NCBI GenBank assembly: GCA_942491975.1
Contig: CALOCY010000004.1
Span: 1,240,001-1,304,000 of the forward strand
DNA: 64,000 bases
DNA from: CALOCY01 sp942491975
GTDB taxonomy: Bacteria > Bacteroidota > Bacteroidia > Bacteroidales > Prolixibacteraceae
Reading direction: 5' to 3'
Part shown: one piece after another, positions 1-8,843 of the stretch
Layout of the letters: every line of letters begins with the position of its first letter
Position numbering within the stretch: the first letter of the stretch is position 1
Program-made: the position numbers and the translations under genes
Notes under the pieces: model-generated
Database searches by the model: none
The model's input: the letters and a program-made list of their open reading frames with translations, nothing else
Told to the model about the DNA's origin: nothing

Positions 1-1982
1 CAGAGACCCCCGTGCTGGATAATTTTGGGATAGATATAACCAAGGCGGCTGAAGATAATAACCTTGACCCGATTATCGGGCGCGAAAAAGAGATTGAACG
101 GATTGCACAGATATTGAGCCGGAGAAAAAAAAATAACCCTATTTTGATTGGTGAGCCTGGTGTCGGAAAGTCAGCCATTGCAGAAGGACTGGCTATGCGA
201 ATTATACAAAAAAAAGTATCACGTATACTTTTTGATAAGCGTGTGGTAAGCCTGGATCTGGCATCAATTGTTGCCGGCACCAAATACCGGGGACAGTTTG
301 AAGAGCGCATGAAAGCTATCCTGAATGAGTTGTCCAAGGTAGATAATGTGATTCTTTTTATCGATGAGATCCATACCATTGTGGGGGCAGGAGGTGCTAC
401 AGGGTCGCTTGATGCAGCAAATATGCTGAAGCCTGCCCTTGCGCGTGGCGATATTCAGTGTATCGGGGCTACAACACTTGATGAGTACAGGCAGCATATT
501 GAAAAGGACGGTGCACTCGAACGTCGTTTTCAAAAAGTAATGGTTGATCCGACCTCTATTGAGGAGACTGTTGAGATTTTAAACAATATAAAAGAGCGCT
601 ATGAGGAGCATCATAACGTAAACTATACACCTGAAGCAATAGAGGCATGCGTGAAACTTACCGAGCGGTATATTACCGACAGGCATTTGCCGGATAAAGC
701 TATCGATGCATTGGACGAATCGGGTTCACGTGTGCACATTTCCAATATTAATGTGCCTGAGAAAATTGTTAAAATCGAAGAGAAGATTGAGCAGGCAAAG
801 CAGGATAAAATTAAAGCGGTAAAGCACCAAAATTTTGAACAGGCAGCTAACTTCAGGGATAAAGAGAAGAGCCTGATTGCACAACTCGACCACGAGAAGG
901 AGCAGTGGGAAAAAGATATGGTACATCATCGCGAGACCGTTGATGAAGAGAAGGTTGCCCAGGTAGTATCGATGATGTCCGGGGTTCCTGTTACCCGCAT
1001 TGCTCAGGCCGAAGGTAAGAAGCTTATAACAATGGTCGAAGATCTTGGAAAAAGCATTGTAGGACAGGATGAAGCGATAGAAAAAATTGTAAAAGCGATC
1101 CAACGTAACCGTGCCGGGCTTAAAGATCCGAATAAACCGATAGGTTCTTTTATCTTTTTAGGGCCTACCGGTGTGGGTAAAACACAATTAGCAAAAATTC
1201 TTGCCCGGCATTTATTTGACAGCAACGATGCACTGGTACGTGTCGACATGAGCGAGTATATGGAAAAATTTTCTGTTTCACGTCTTGTGGGTGCCCCTCC
1301 AGGATATGTGGGGTATGAAGAAGGCGGACAGCTTACCGAGAAGATAAGGCGTAAACCTTATGCGGTTGTACTACTTGATGAAATTGAAAAAGCGCATCCC
1401 GATGTATTTCACCTGCTGCTTCAGGTACTTGACGAAGGCCGGTTGACAGATAGCCTGGGGCGGCATATCGATTTTAAGAATACTATAATTATCATGACTT
1501 CAAACATAGGGTCACGTCAGTTAAAAGATTTTGGACGGGGCGTTGGATTTTCCTCAGAAAAATCGTTTGAAGATGAGAATGAACACGCTAAATTCATTAT
1601 TCAAAAAGCACTCAAAAAAGCCTTTGCGCCGGAATTTTTAAACCGTATTGACGATGTGGTGATGTTTAATACGCTTAATGAGAAGCATATCGAGAAAATT
1701 ATTGATATTGAATTGAAGGGGTTGTATGAACGTATTGAGAAAATCGGTTATAAATTGAGAATATCCCCTGCCGCTAAAAAATTTATTGCACATAAAGGGT
1801 ATGACCCTCAATTTGGGGCAAGGCCACTGCAACGGGCTATACAGAAATACCTGGAAGATGAAATGGCGGAGACTGTTATAAAAGCATCGCTTAGTGAAGG
1901 GGGCACCATATCGGTGGGATATGATAAGAAGAAAGACAAAATAACCATTCGGGTGCTGACTGAAAAAGCATCCTCGAACTAA
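1..1982 (+). CDS. clpC: ATP-dependent Clp protease ATP-binding subunit ClpC (5' truncated by window edge)
   Basis: AAA+ unfoldase that threads substrates into the ClpP peptidase chamber in the cytoplasm. The reading frame is open from the first bases (codons at 3, 6 and 9 precede the GTG at 12), so the N-terminal Clp_N domain lies outside the window and 12 is not a start. Visible in order: first nucleotide-binding domain with Walker A GEPGVGKS (about 150-173), Walker B FIDEIHT, a short UVR-like coiled segment (about 800-900), second Walker A GPTGVGKT (1161-1184), and a C-terminal ClpB_D2-small domain ending near FGARPLQR. The short UVR insert instead of ClpB's long middle coiled coil argues for ClpC. 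A strong intrinsic terminator follows the stop immediately. Family certain; the ClpC-versus-ClpB distinction is likely. Confidence 0.95.
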   Translation, partial: ETPVLDNFGIDITKAAEDNNLDPIIGREKEIERIAQILSRRKKNNPILIGEPGVGKSAIAEGLAMRIIQKKVSRILFDKRVVSLDLASIVAGTKYRGQFEERMKAILNELSKVDNVILFIDEIHTIVGAGGATGSLDAANMLKPALARGDIQCIGATTLDEYRQHIEKDGALERRFQKVMVDPTSIEETVEILNNIKERYEEHHNVNYTPEAIEACVKLTERYITDRHLPDKAIDALDESGSRVHISNINVPEKIVKIEEKIEQAKQDKIKAVKHQNFEQAANFRDKEKSLIAQLDHEKEQWEKDMVHHRETVDEEKVAQVVSMMSGVPVTRIAQAEGKKLITMVEDLGKSIVGQDEAIEKIVKAIQRNRAGLKDPNKPIGSFIFLGPTGVGKTQLAKILARHLFDSNDALVRVDMSEYMEKFSVSRLVGAPPGYVGYEEGGQLTEKIRRKPYAVVLLDEIEKAHPDVFHLLLQVLDEGRLTDSLGRHIDFKNTIIIMTSNIGSRQLKDFGRGVGFSSEKSFEDENEHAKFIIQKALKKAFAPEFLNRIDDVVMFNTLNEKHIEKIIDIELKGLYERIEKIGYKLRISPAAKKFIAHKGYDPQFGARPLQRAIQKYLEDEMAETVIKASLSEGGTISVGYDKKKDKITIRVLTEKASSN

Positions 1983-2010
1983 AAAGAGCTGCCATTTGGC
2001 AGCTCTTTTG
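1983..2010 (+). terminator. Intrinsic terminator after clpC
   Basis: Perfect stem AAAGAGCTGCCA / TGGCAGCTCTTT at 1983-2008 followed by T residues. It starts at the stop codon of clpC and lies before the convergent fabG end, so it probably serves clpC and may also act on the opposite strand. Confidence 0.85.
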
Positions 2011-2047
2011 GTATTTATTTAGCCTTTAATTCAAATCTAACTACTTG

Positions 2048-2794
2048 TCAGGTACTCATAGCACCACAAACATTAATTGTTTGGCCACTTACATACGACG
2101 ATAAGCCAGAGGCAAGAAATACTGCAACCTTCGCAACCTCTTCAGCACTTCCGCCACGTTTCATCGGGATTGATTCTTCCCACTGCTTACGTGCTTCTTC
2201 AGGTATTTTTGCTGTCATTTCAGTGATGATAAATCCGGGGGCAATAGCATTTGCACGGATATTACGTGATCCCAGTTCTTTAGCTATTGATTTGGTGAAA
2301 CCAATAATCCCTGATTTGGATGCAGCGTAGTTGGCCTGGCCTGCATTGCCATTTACGCCAACAACCGAACTCAAATTAACGATAGATCCGCTACGTTGCT
2401 TCATCATTGTGCGTAATACGGCTTTACTATAATTAAATACTGATTTCAGGTTTATATCAATAACTGCGTCCCATTGCTCTTCGCTCATACGCATCATAAG
2501 GGTATCTTTAGTAATACCTGCGTTATTTATTAATGCATCTACCTGCCCAAATTCTTTAACCACATCATCAACAACCTCTTGTGCCTGGGTAAAATCAGCA
2601 GCATTTGAGGCGTAGGCTTTTACTTTAACACCTAAAGCAGCAATTTCAGCTTCAGTAGCTTTTGCCAGGTCATCATAGAAGAGATCCGTAAAAGCAATAT
2701 TACACCCCTCTTCGGCAAATTTAAGGGCAATAGCTTTACCGATACCTCTTGATGCACCGGTGATAATGGCTGTTTTTCCTTCTAATAATTTCAT
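2048..2794 (-). CDS. fabG: 3-oxoacyl-[acyl-carrier-protein] reductase FabG
   Basis: NADPH-dependent reduction of 3-oxoacyl-ACP in type II fatty-acid synthesis (short-chain dehydrogenase/reductase). The 248-residue protein has the cofactor motif TGASRGIG near the N-terminus, NNAG in the middle, the catalytic YxxxK as YAASK, and the family ending VSGQTINVCGAM. I chose the ATG at 2794 (MKLLEGKTAIITG) because it sits at the usual distance before the first beta strand. An in-frame extension up to 2866 runs through a dispersed intergenic repeat and looks non-coding. It is a single gene with no obvious partners; other SDR reductases are possible, but the length and motifs fit FabG well. Confidence 0.92.
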   Translation of the reverse strand: MKLLEGKTAIITGASRGIGKAIALKFAEEGCNIAFTDLFYDDLAKATEAEIAALGVKVKAYASNAADFTQAQEVVDDVVKEFGQVDALINNAGITKDTLMMRMSEEQWDAVIDINLKSVFNYSKAVLRTMMKQRSGSIVNLSSVVGVNGNAGQANYAASKSGIIGFTKSIAKELGSRNIRANAIAPGFIITEMTAKIPEEARKQWEESIPMKRGGSAEEVAKVAVFLASGLSSYVSGQTINVCGAMST

Positions 2795-2830
2795 CTGTAT
2801 GTGTTTTATTTTTGAATATCGAACAAGGAT

Positions 2831-2872
2831 TAAAACAATGAACAGTGAACAATGAGAAATGAACAATAAAAA
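2831..2872. repeat. Dispersed intergenic repeat, GAACAnTGA type (copy a)
   Basis: Contains AATGAACAGTGAACAATGAG followed by a further AATGAACAAT. The same words recur at 9941-9971, about 33226-33250, and on the other strand at the ends of the elements near 41310-41342 and 47260-47283. It sits immediately upstream of fabG. Confidence 0.6.
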
Positions 2873-2986
2873 GTTAATATTTGAGAAATCTCCATTTATT
2901 CGTTTCGTTTACTTCTAAAATCAGTGTTCGTTAATCGGTGTTCTTAAATCAATCCCCATTGGGAGATTTATAATTATAAATTAGAA

Positions 2987-5101
2987 TTAGTTTAACCCCC
3001 TGTTGGCCAGCAACGGTTCAATAACCGGTTTTTTACCCCTGAATTTCAGGTATAGCTTCATGGGTTCTTCCGTTCCGCCTTTTGCCAAAATATTTTCACG
3101 GAATGAGAGCGCTGTTTCCTGGTCAAAAATACCATTCTCTTTAAATGCTTCAAATGCGTCAGCATCAAGCATTTCTGCCCAAATATAACTGTGATAGCCA
3201 ACAGCATATCCTCCCGAGAAAATATGCTTAAAGTAGGTGCTGCGATAACGGGATATAATTTCCGGTATCAATCCTATGTTATTTAACGCGTTGGTTTCAA
3301 AATCCCTTACATTGAAATCTTCAGGGATTTCAGTGAGTGTATAATAATCCATATCAAGTAAGGAAGCTGCTAAATATTCTGTCGTTGCAAATCCCTGATT
3401 GAAATGGCCGGCATTCTCCAGTTTTTTTATCAGTTTATCCGGTATCGGCTCACCGGTTTCGTAATGTTTGGCGTACATCTTTAACACATCAGGATGTGCC
3501 GCCCAGTGTTCCAGAATTTGCGAAGGCAATTCAACAAAATCACGTAAGACAGAAGTTCCGGAAGTAGTATAATAGGTTGTATTGGAGAGTAATCCATGCA
3601 GGGCATGCCCCAATTCATGAAACAGGGTTTCCACCTCGTCATAGCTCAATAAAGCCGGTTGTCCGCCAACAGGTTTTGAGAAATTGCCCACATTATAGAT
3701 GATTGGTGTTACATATTCCCCTTTGTTGATCCATTGCTTACGGAAGGCATCCATCCAGGCCCCGCTATTTTTACTGGCACGCGGATAGTAGTCGGTATAA
3801 AAGATACCAATGTGTTTCCCGTCAGCTTCCTGTACTTCAAAAGTCCTTACGTCTTCGTGGTATTTTGCAATATCATTACGTTCGATAAACTTTATTCCAT
3901 ATAGCTTTTCTGCAACCATAAAGGCCCCGTCAAGCACATTTTCCAATTTAAAATACGGGCGAAGCATACTTTCATCAAGCGCATATTTTGCTTTTTTAAG
4001 TTTCTCGGCATAATACCACCAGTCCCACGATTCCAATTTAAATGTTGCACCTTCTTTATAGGCGAGTTTTTGCATCATGGCTAACTCTTGTTTTGCTTTT
4101 TTAAGTGCCGGAACCCATAGTTTGTTTAAAAGTTCATAAACATTTTCCGGATTTTTCGACATGCGGTCTTCAAGGATGTAGTCGGCATAGGTTTCATAAC
4201 CCAATAGTTTTGCTTTTTCTGTACGAAGGGTTATAATTTTCCTGATAATTTCGTTGTTATCATACTCATTCCCGTTATCCCCCCTGTTGATATATGCTTT
4301 GTATATTTTTTCGCGGAGCCCACGGTTTTTGGCATACTGAATAAATGGGATCATACTGGGTTTATGGGTGGTAAAAACCCATTTTCCTTCCATTCCCGCT
4401 TCTTTAGCCGCTTCTGCCGCACCGGCAATAACAGCTTCAGGTAATCCGGAAAGGTCTTTTTCATTGTCAATAACCATTTTGAAGTTATTGGTTTCGGCCA
4501 ACACGTTCTCCTCAAACTGAATCGTCAATAACGAAAGGTCTTTATTGATGATCCTTAGTTTACCTTTAGCAGCTTCATCAAGGTTGGCCCCCTGGCGGAC
4601 AAATATTTTATAGAATTTGTCCAAAAGATTCAACTGTTCATCATTCAGGTTAAGCTGATCCTTCTTCCCGTAAAGGGTTTTAACCCTTTTCCACAGGTTT
4701 TCATTTAGCCAGGTATCATCGTTTTGTTTACTTTTCAGCGGGGCTACATTTTTGGCTATTTCCTGTATTTTTTCGTTTGTATCTGCTCCGTTCATTCCAT
4801 TGAATATAGCATCCACTGTATTGAGTAGTGCCCCACGGGCATCCAATGCAGTAATGGTATTTTCAAAAGTAGGTTCCTGCGGGTTACTGGCAATGGCCTT
4901 CACTTCTGCCCTTAATTCTTTCAATGCACGTTGATAAGCAGGCATGTAATGTTCTACCTTTATCTTATCAAATGGAGGGGTTCCATGAGGTGTATCCCAC
5001 TCTGTAAAAAACGGGTTTTCTTCTGCTTTCTGCTCTTTGTTCAAGTCACATGAGACAGCAATCAGCCCAATAATCAGCATAATAAATGAAATTTTTTTCA
5101 C
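2987..5101 (-). CDS. dcp: Peptidyl-dipeptidase Dcp-type M3 metallopeptidase, lipoprotein
   Basis: Zinc peptidase of family M3 that releases dipeptides from C-termini of oligopeptides; here probably anchored in the envelope. The zinc motif HELGH lies at about residues 495-499 in the context ETLFHELGHALHG, and the C-terminal part carries FSGGYAVGYHSYIWAEMLDADAF, split here only for description and typical of M3 enzymes. The likely start is the GTG at 5101, giving MKKISFIMLIIGLIAVSC, a lipoprotein signal whose lipobox Cys is residue 18. The longer frame from 5170 adds an untypical N-terminus. Length is about 704 residues, as expected. It is monocistronic, between fabG and a divergent TonB-type gene. 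The start codon is the main uncertainty. Confidence 0.9.
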   Translation of the reverse strand: MKKISFIMLIIGLIAVSCDLNKEQKAEENPFFTEWDTPHGTPPFDKIKVEHYMPAYQRALKELRAEVKAIASNPQEPTFENTITALDARGALLNTVDAIFNGMNGADTNEKIQEIAKNVAPLKSKQNDDTWLNENLWKRVKTLYGKKDQLNLNDEQLNLLDKFYKIFVRQGANLDEAAKGKLRIINKDLSLLTIQFEENVLAETNNFKMVIDNEKDLSGLPEAVIAGAAEAAKEAGMEGKWVFTTHKPSMIPFIQYAKNRGLREKIYKAYINRGDNGNEYDNNEIIRKIITLRTEKAKLLGYETYADYILEDRMSKNPENVYELLNKLWVPALKKAKQELAMMQKLAYKEGATFKLESWDWWYYAEKLKKAKYALDESMLRPYFKLENVLDGAFMVAEKLYGIKFIERNDIAKYHEDVRTFEVQEADGKHIGIFYTDYYPRASKNSGAWMDAFRKQWINKGEYVTPIIYNVGNFSKPVGGQPALLSYDEVETLFHELGHALHGLLSNTTYYTTSGTSVLRDFVELPSQILEHWAAHPDVLKMYAKHYETGEPIPDKLIKKLENAGHFNQGFATTEYLAASLLDMDYYTLTEIPEDFNVRDFETNALNNIGLIPEIISRYRSTYFKHIFSGGYAVGYHSYIWAEMLDADAFEAFKENGIFDQETALSFRENILAKGGTEEPMKLYLKFRGKKPVIEPLLANRGLN

Positions 5102-5315
5102 GATTATAATTTTTAAGGTTATACTTTTTTCTATTGAAGTGCCAAAATAGTGAAAAATAGAGGAAATCAATCATCTGTTTTTATTGTTTCAAAACAGGAA
5201 AACCCAATCATTTTATGCAGGTTTTAACATCTTGTTAACAAGACCTGATTAAACCTTTGTGTTATTTTGTAGTCAATATTAGGATCTCAGTATAAACAAT
5301 GATAAATACATTTTC

Positions 5316-7751
5316 ATGACTAAACTATTTTTTTTCTTGTTTTGCTTTTTTGGAATGTTGATTGTTAACGCACAACCGATGAAAAGTGATGTGTCCAATC
5401 TGCCGCAAAAAGGTGTTATTGCCGGAAAAGTAATTGACCAAAACAATAAGCAGCCAGTTGAATATGCCAATATTTCCTTGTTTTTAGCACGAGACTCGTC
5501 TTTGGTTACAGGAGTTGTAACAGATTCCGAGGGGAGATTTTCGCTGAATGGGCTAAGATATGGTAAATACTATCTTACTGTAAAATTTATTGGTTATCAT
5601 ACTGAGACGTTAAGTCAAGTGATGATTACCCCAAAACAGATCACCAATAATCTTAATGAAATATTTCTTCGACAAGCCAGCAGGGAATTAGAAGGAGTTG
5701 AAATAGTGGCTGAGAAAGCACCTATTATTTATAAAATAGATAAAAAAGTGGTCAGTCCGTCATCATTCCCTTCTGCATCAGGAGGTACTGCTATTGATGT
5801 GTTGGAACATACCCCTTCGGTCACTGTTGATGTGGAAGGGAATGTTGCCCTTCGCGGGAGTTCTAATTTTACGGTCTTAATTGACGGGCGCCCTTCCCCT
5901 TTTGATCCGGGTGATGCATTGCAACAAATTCCAACCAGCTCAATTGAAAATATTGAAATTATCACAAACCCATCGGCAAAATATGACCCGGAAGGAACAG
6001 CAGGTATTATAAATGTAATTACTAAAAAGTCAAAACTTTCGGGATTTAGCGGCATAGTGAATGCCTCCGTTGGGAGTTATGAAAATTATGCCAGTGATTT
6101 TCTGATAAATTACCGCACCGATAAACTTAACGTATATGCAGGGGCAAACTATAACCATCGGACACGCCCGGGTACACGATCAATTGATAATAGCAATACG
6201 CAGGAGGATACAACATATCATATTTTTTCATCAGGAAGTGGTGACTTTGAGCGAATAACCCAAAGTATAAAAACCGGCTTTGATTTTTTCCTCTCTAAAG
6301 CAACCTCTTTTTCAGGTAGTTTTACCTATGGTGAAAGGGATATGGATCGTACTTCTGTACTCAGTTATCACGAATGGACGGCTCCTGAAACTGCCGAATA
6401 TTTTTATGATGGGCTAAGCTCATTTGTCAGAGGAGGGGATTATTACAGGTTTTCGTCAAATCTTTCGCATAAATTCAATGATGACGGGCATGAAATCCTG
6501 GCCGAACTTATTTACACAACCAGTGAGCAAAGCGAATACTCTTCATCGAACCAGATGGAAACGGGTATTCTTATATCGGGACAGGGAGGTGAAGAGAAAG
6601 GAAGTGAAAACGAATTACGTATAAAAGCAGATTATACCCTACCGTTAAAGAATGGATGTAAATTTGAGGCCGGATGGCAATCGCGGATTGAAAAAGAAGA
6701 GGGGGATAACCTTTCTTTACAGTACGATATTGCTAGCGGACAGTGGCTAACACAAGAAGAATACAGTTTTCCTTCTTCTTCAGACATCAATATCCATGCT
6801 TTTTATACTACATTTTCGGGAGAGTCGAAAAAACTGGGTTATCAGGTTGGTTTACGAACAGAATATACCGACCGTTCGATAAAAAATCTGGAATCGGGAG
6901 AGGATTTTACCCTGAACAGGTGGGATTTTTTTCCCTCCCTTCATTTCTCTTATAACATTGATAAGCAAAACCAGTTTATGATGAGCTATGCCCGACGGAT
7001 AGACAGGCCCCGTTCACATTTTCTTGAACCGAATCAATCGTACCGGGATGCTTATAATATCAGGGCAGGAAATCCTGATCTAAAACCTGAGTATATTGAT
7101 TCATACGAGATGGGATACAGTTATCGGAAAGGGGGCTATTTCTTTTCCACTGAATTGTATTACCGTATTACCGATAATAAAATAGAACGCACACGTTATC
7201 CCTACGATGGAAATATCATGTTCAATTCGTTTGAAAATGTGGGAAAAGATTATGCATTTGGGATGGAGTTAATGCTCAATTCCCGTCTTTTGAAATTCTG
7301 GACGGTGAACCTTAGCGGAAACCTTTTCAATTATAAAGTTGAAGGGAAACTTTATGGCAATGATTTTAGCGAAAACAGTTTTAACTGGACAACCCGGTTG
7401 GGTAATACATTTACCGTGACTCCCACAACACGGTTGCAAATTGATGGGATTTACGTGAGCCCATCGGTAACAGCACAGGGAGAACGGGAAGGTTTTTTCT
7501 TCTCAAATATGGCTGTAAAGAAAGATTTTTTGGATCGTAAATTAACCGCAACCCTTACGGCACGGGACCTGTTGGGAAGCATGCAACATAAATTTACCAG
7601 CACTACCCCATCGTCCAGTTCTGTGATGAAATTTGAAAGAGAAGGTCCGGTTATCCAACTTTCATTGAGTTATGTGATCAATAATTTTAAGAAAAAAAGA
7701 AGCTCAAACCGTCCCGATGATGAAGGGGGGGATAGCGGGGATTTCTTCTAA
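5316..7751 (+). CDS. TonB-dependent receptor-like outer-membrane beta-barrel protein
   Basis: 811-residue outer-membrane protein. After a signal peptide ending near NAQP come a carboxypeptidase-regulatory-like beta-sandwich (about residues 33-115, GVIAGKVIDQNNKQPVEYAN), a plug domain (about 140-230) with VALRGSSNFTVLIDGRPSPF and IEIITNPSAKYDPEGTAGII, then a long barrel of the OMP_b-brl_3 type. The plug motifs are those of Bacteroidota TonB-receptor relatives; the ligand cannot be named from the sequence. There is no SusD-like partner or anti-sigma gene beside it, so a polysaccharide-utilisation role is not supported. The C-terminal tail is charged (RSSNRPDDEGGDSGDFF). It shares a bidirectional terminator with the convergent murU-like gene. 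Confidence 0.88.
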   Translation: MTKLFFFLFCFFGMLIVNAQPMKSDVSNLPQKGVIAGKVIDQNNKQPVEYANISLFLARDSSLVTGVVTDSEGRFSLNGLRYGKYYLTVKFIGYHTETLSQVMITPKQITNNLNEIFLRQASRELEGVEIVAEKAPIIYKIDKKVVSPSSFPSASGGTAIDVLEHTPSVTVDVEGNVALRGSSNFTVLIDGRPSPFDPGDALQQIPTSSIENIEIITNPSAKYDPEGTAGIINVITKKSKLSGFSGIVNASVGSYENYASDFLINYRTDKLNVYAGANYNHRTRPGTRSIDNSNTQEDTTYHIFSSGSGDFERITQSIKTGFDFFLSKATSFSGSFTYGERDMDRTSVLSYHEWTAPETAEYFYDGLSSFVRGGDYYRFSSNLSHKFNDDGHEILAELIYTTSEQSEYSSSNQMETGILISGQGGEEKGSENELRIKADYTLPLKNGCKFEAGWQSRIEKEEGDNLSLQYDIASGQWLTQEEYSFPSSSDINIHAFYTTFSGESKKLGYQVGLRTEYTDRSIKNLESGEDFTLNRWDFFPSLHFSYNIDKQNQFMMSYARRIDRPRSHFLEPNQSYRDAYNIRAGNPDLKPEYIDSYEMGYSYRKGGYFFSTELYYRITDNKIERTRYPYDGNIMFNSFENVGKDYAFGMELMLNSRLLKFWTVNLSGNLFNYKVEGKLYGNDFSENSFNWTTRLGNTFTVTPTTRLQIDGIYVSPSVTAQGEREGFFFSNMAVKKDFLDRKLTATLTARDLLGSMQHKFTSTTPSSSSVMKFEREGPVIQLSLSYVINNFKKKRSSNRPDDEGGDSGDFF

Positions 7752-7776
7752 AAACGACTAAACGTGAAATCGTAAA

Positions 7777-7813
7777 AGAGGATACATCCCTTATGATGTA
7801 TCCTCTTTTTTTT
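7777..7813. terminator. Bidirectional terminator overlapping the 3' end of murU
   Basis: Stem AGAGGATACATC / GATGTATCCTCT (7777-7808) followed by T8 on the plus strand, with AAAA on its other side. The stem includes the last codons and stop of the minus-strand nucleotidyltransferase (stop at 7791-7793), so one structure ends both convergent units. Confidence 0.85.
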
Positions 7814-8543
7814 GCAACTGTTTTTGAAAATATTTCTCAGCTTCTTTCAACTGTTCCGGCTTGCCCAGATCCATCCATAGCGAAGAGTCATCGGGGAAAG
7901 CCCCTATGGGGTGTTTTTTAGCCAGACGAAGGTAGAGGTCGATAATGGAGAATTTCCCCTGTTCAGTAATCAAATCGAGTAACATAGGAGAAATAACCTG
8001 AATCCCGCTGAACGCAAAATAGTGTCCGTCCCCTTTTAGCAAGCAGCTTTGTTTGGTCTCCCCGGTAACAACATTTTTCCAGCCTGTCAGGTGATTGTTT
8101 TCATTAAACAGTAAATAGCGTGACGATTGTCGTTCCCTTACCACCAATGTGGACAGATACTTTTTCTTTTGATGGTAATCTATCAGTTTTTGATAATCAA
8201 GGTTACTGATAATATCGGCATTACATATCAGTATTGGCTCATCTCCCTTTAGCAATGGTGATGCCTTTTTTAACCCCCCTCCGGTATCCAGTAGTTGATT
8301 GCGTTCGTCAGAGATGAGTATTTCCAGTCCAAACTGCCTGTTGTCATTTATAAACCGGATAATCTGTTCTGCAAAGTGGTGTACATTAATAACAATACGC
8401 TGAAAACCTGATTGCTGCAATTTTTCAATGGCATGTTGCAGCAGGGGTTTCCCTCCTACTTCGACCAATGCTTTAGGCTTATTCCGGGTAATTTTTCCCA
8501 GGCGTGTGCCCAAACCTGCTGCAAATATCATGGCTGTTTTCAT
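7791..8543 (-). CDS. murU: Sugar-1-phosphate nucleotidyltransferase, probable MurNAc-1-P uridylyltransferase MurU
   Basis: 250-residue nucleotidyltransferase that would make UDP-MurNAc from MurNAc-1-phosphate and UTP in peptidoglycan salvage. The N-terminus MKTAMIFAAGLGTRLG gives the nucleotide-binding loop, followed by NKPKALVEVGGKPLL and, further on, ICNADIIS with the metal-binding Asp and DTGGGLKKA. The length fits MurU, which lacks the C-terminal hexapeptide domain of GlmU. The upstream gene on the same strand is an AmgK-like sugar kinase, the known partner; this context supports MurU over other NDP-sugar pyrophosphorylases. Substrate assignment is inference; the fold is clear. Confidence 0.8.
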   Translation of the reverse strand: MKTAMIFAAGLGTRLGKITRNKPKALVEVGGKPLLQHAIEKLQQSGFQRIVINVHHFAEQIIRFINDNRQFGLEILISDERNQLLDTGGGLKKASPLLKGDEPILICNADIISNLDYQKLIDYHQKKKYLSTLVVRERQSSRYLLFNENNHLTGWKNVVTGETKQSCLLKGDGHYFAFSGIQVISPMLLDLITEQGKFSIIDLYLRLAKKHPIGAFPDDSSLWMDLGKPEQLKEAEKYFQKQLQKKEDTS

Positions 8544-8609
8544 ATACTTTGTAAAATAGAAGTTAACAGAATTTAGCGGAAGTCAACCGAAGTTAATATT
8601 AACTTATAA

Positions 8610-8750
8610 TTATAAACTTTTTACTTTCAACTTTAGCTCCGGTTTACACAGTTTCTTTTTTTGATTGGCTGTTCGCTGGCATTTTTTGCAACGGTATGTT
8701 GCGTTTTCTTTAGGATTATATTTCTTTTTTTCACATTGTTTCCCCGCCAT
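8610..8750 (-). CDS. Tiny four-cysteine zinc-ribbon-like protein (46 aa) between amgK and murU
   Basis: Short reading frame starting ATG at 8750 (MAGKQCEKKKYNPKENATYR) and ending TAA at 8610. Four cysteines at residues 6, 21, 24 and 35 (C-x14-C-x2-C-x10-C), with YRCKKCQRT forming a zinc-knuckle-like pair, in a very Lys-rich peptide. It is on the same strand as amgK and murU, 66 nt upstream of murU and 93 nt downstream of amgK, so probably co-transcribed. The cysteine spacing and basic composition suggest a metal- or nucleic-acid-binding micro-protein. No function is known to me. A homologue with conserved cysteines would confirm that it is real. Confidence 0.6.
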   Translation of the reverse strand: MAGKQCEKKKYNPKENATYRCKKCQRTANQKKKLCKPELKLKVKSL

Positions 8751-8843
8751 TATTCAAAATTATTTTTAGCTGTTCATTTTTCAATTCTTTTATGGCTTAA
8801 AACAATAGTAACGAACCGATTGTTTGCGAATGTTTAACGATTT

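Noticed and set aside
5316..7751. SusC-type receptor of a polysaccharide-utilisation locus
   Set aside because: No SusD-like gene or glycoside hydrolase is nearby and the barrel is of the OMP_b-brl_3 type.
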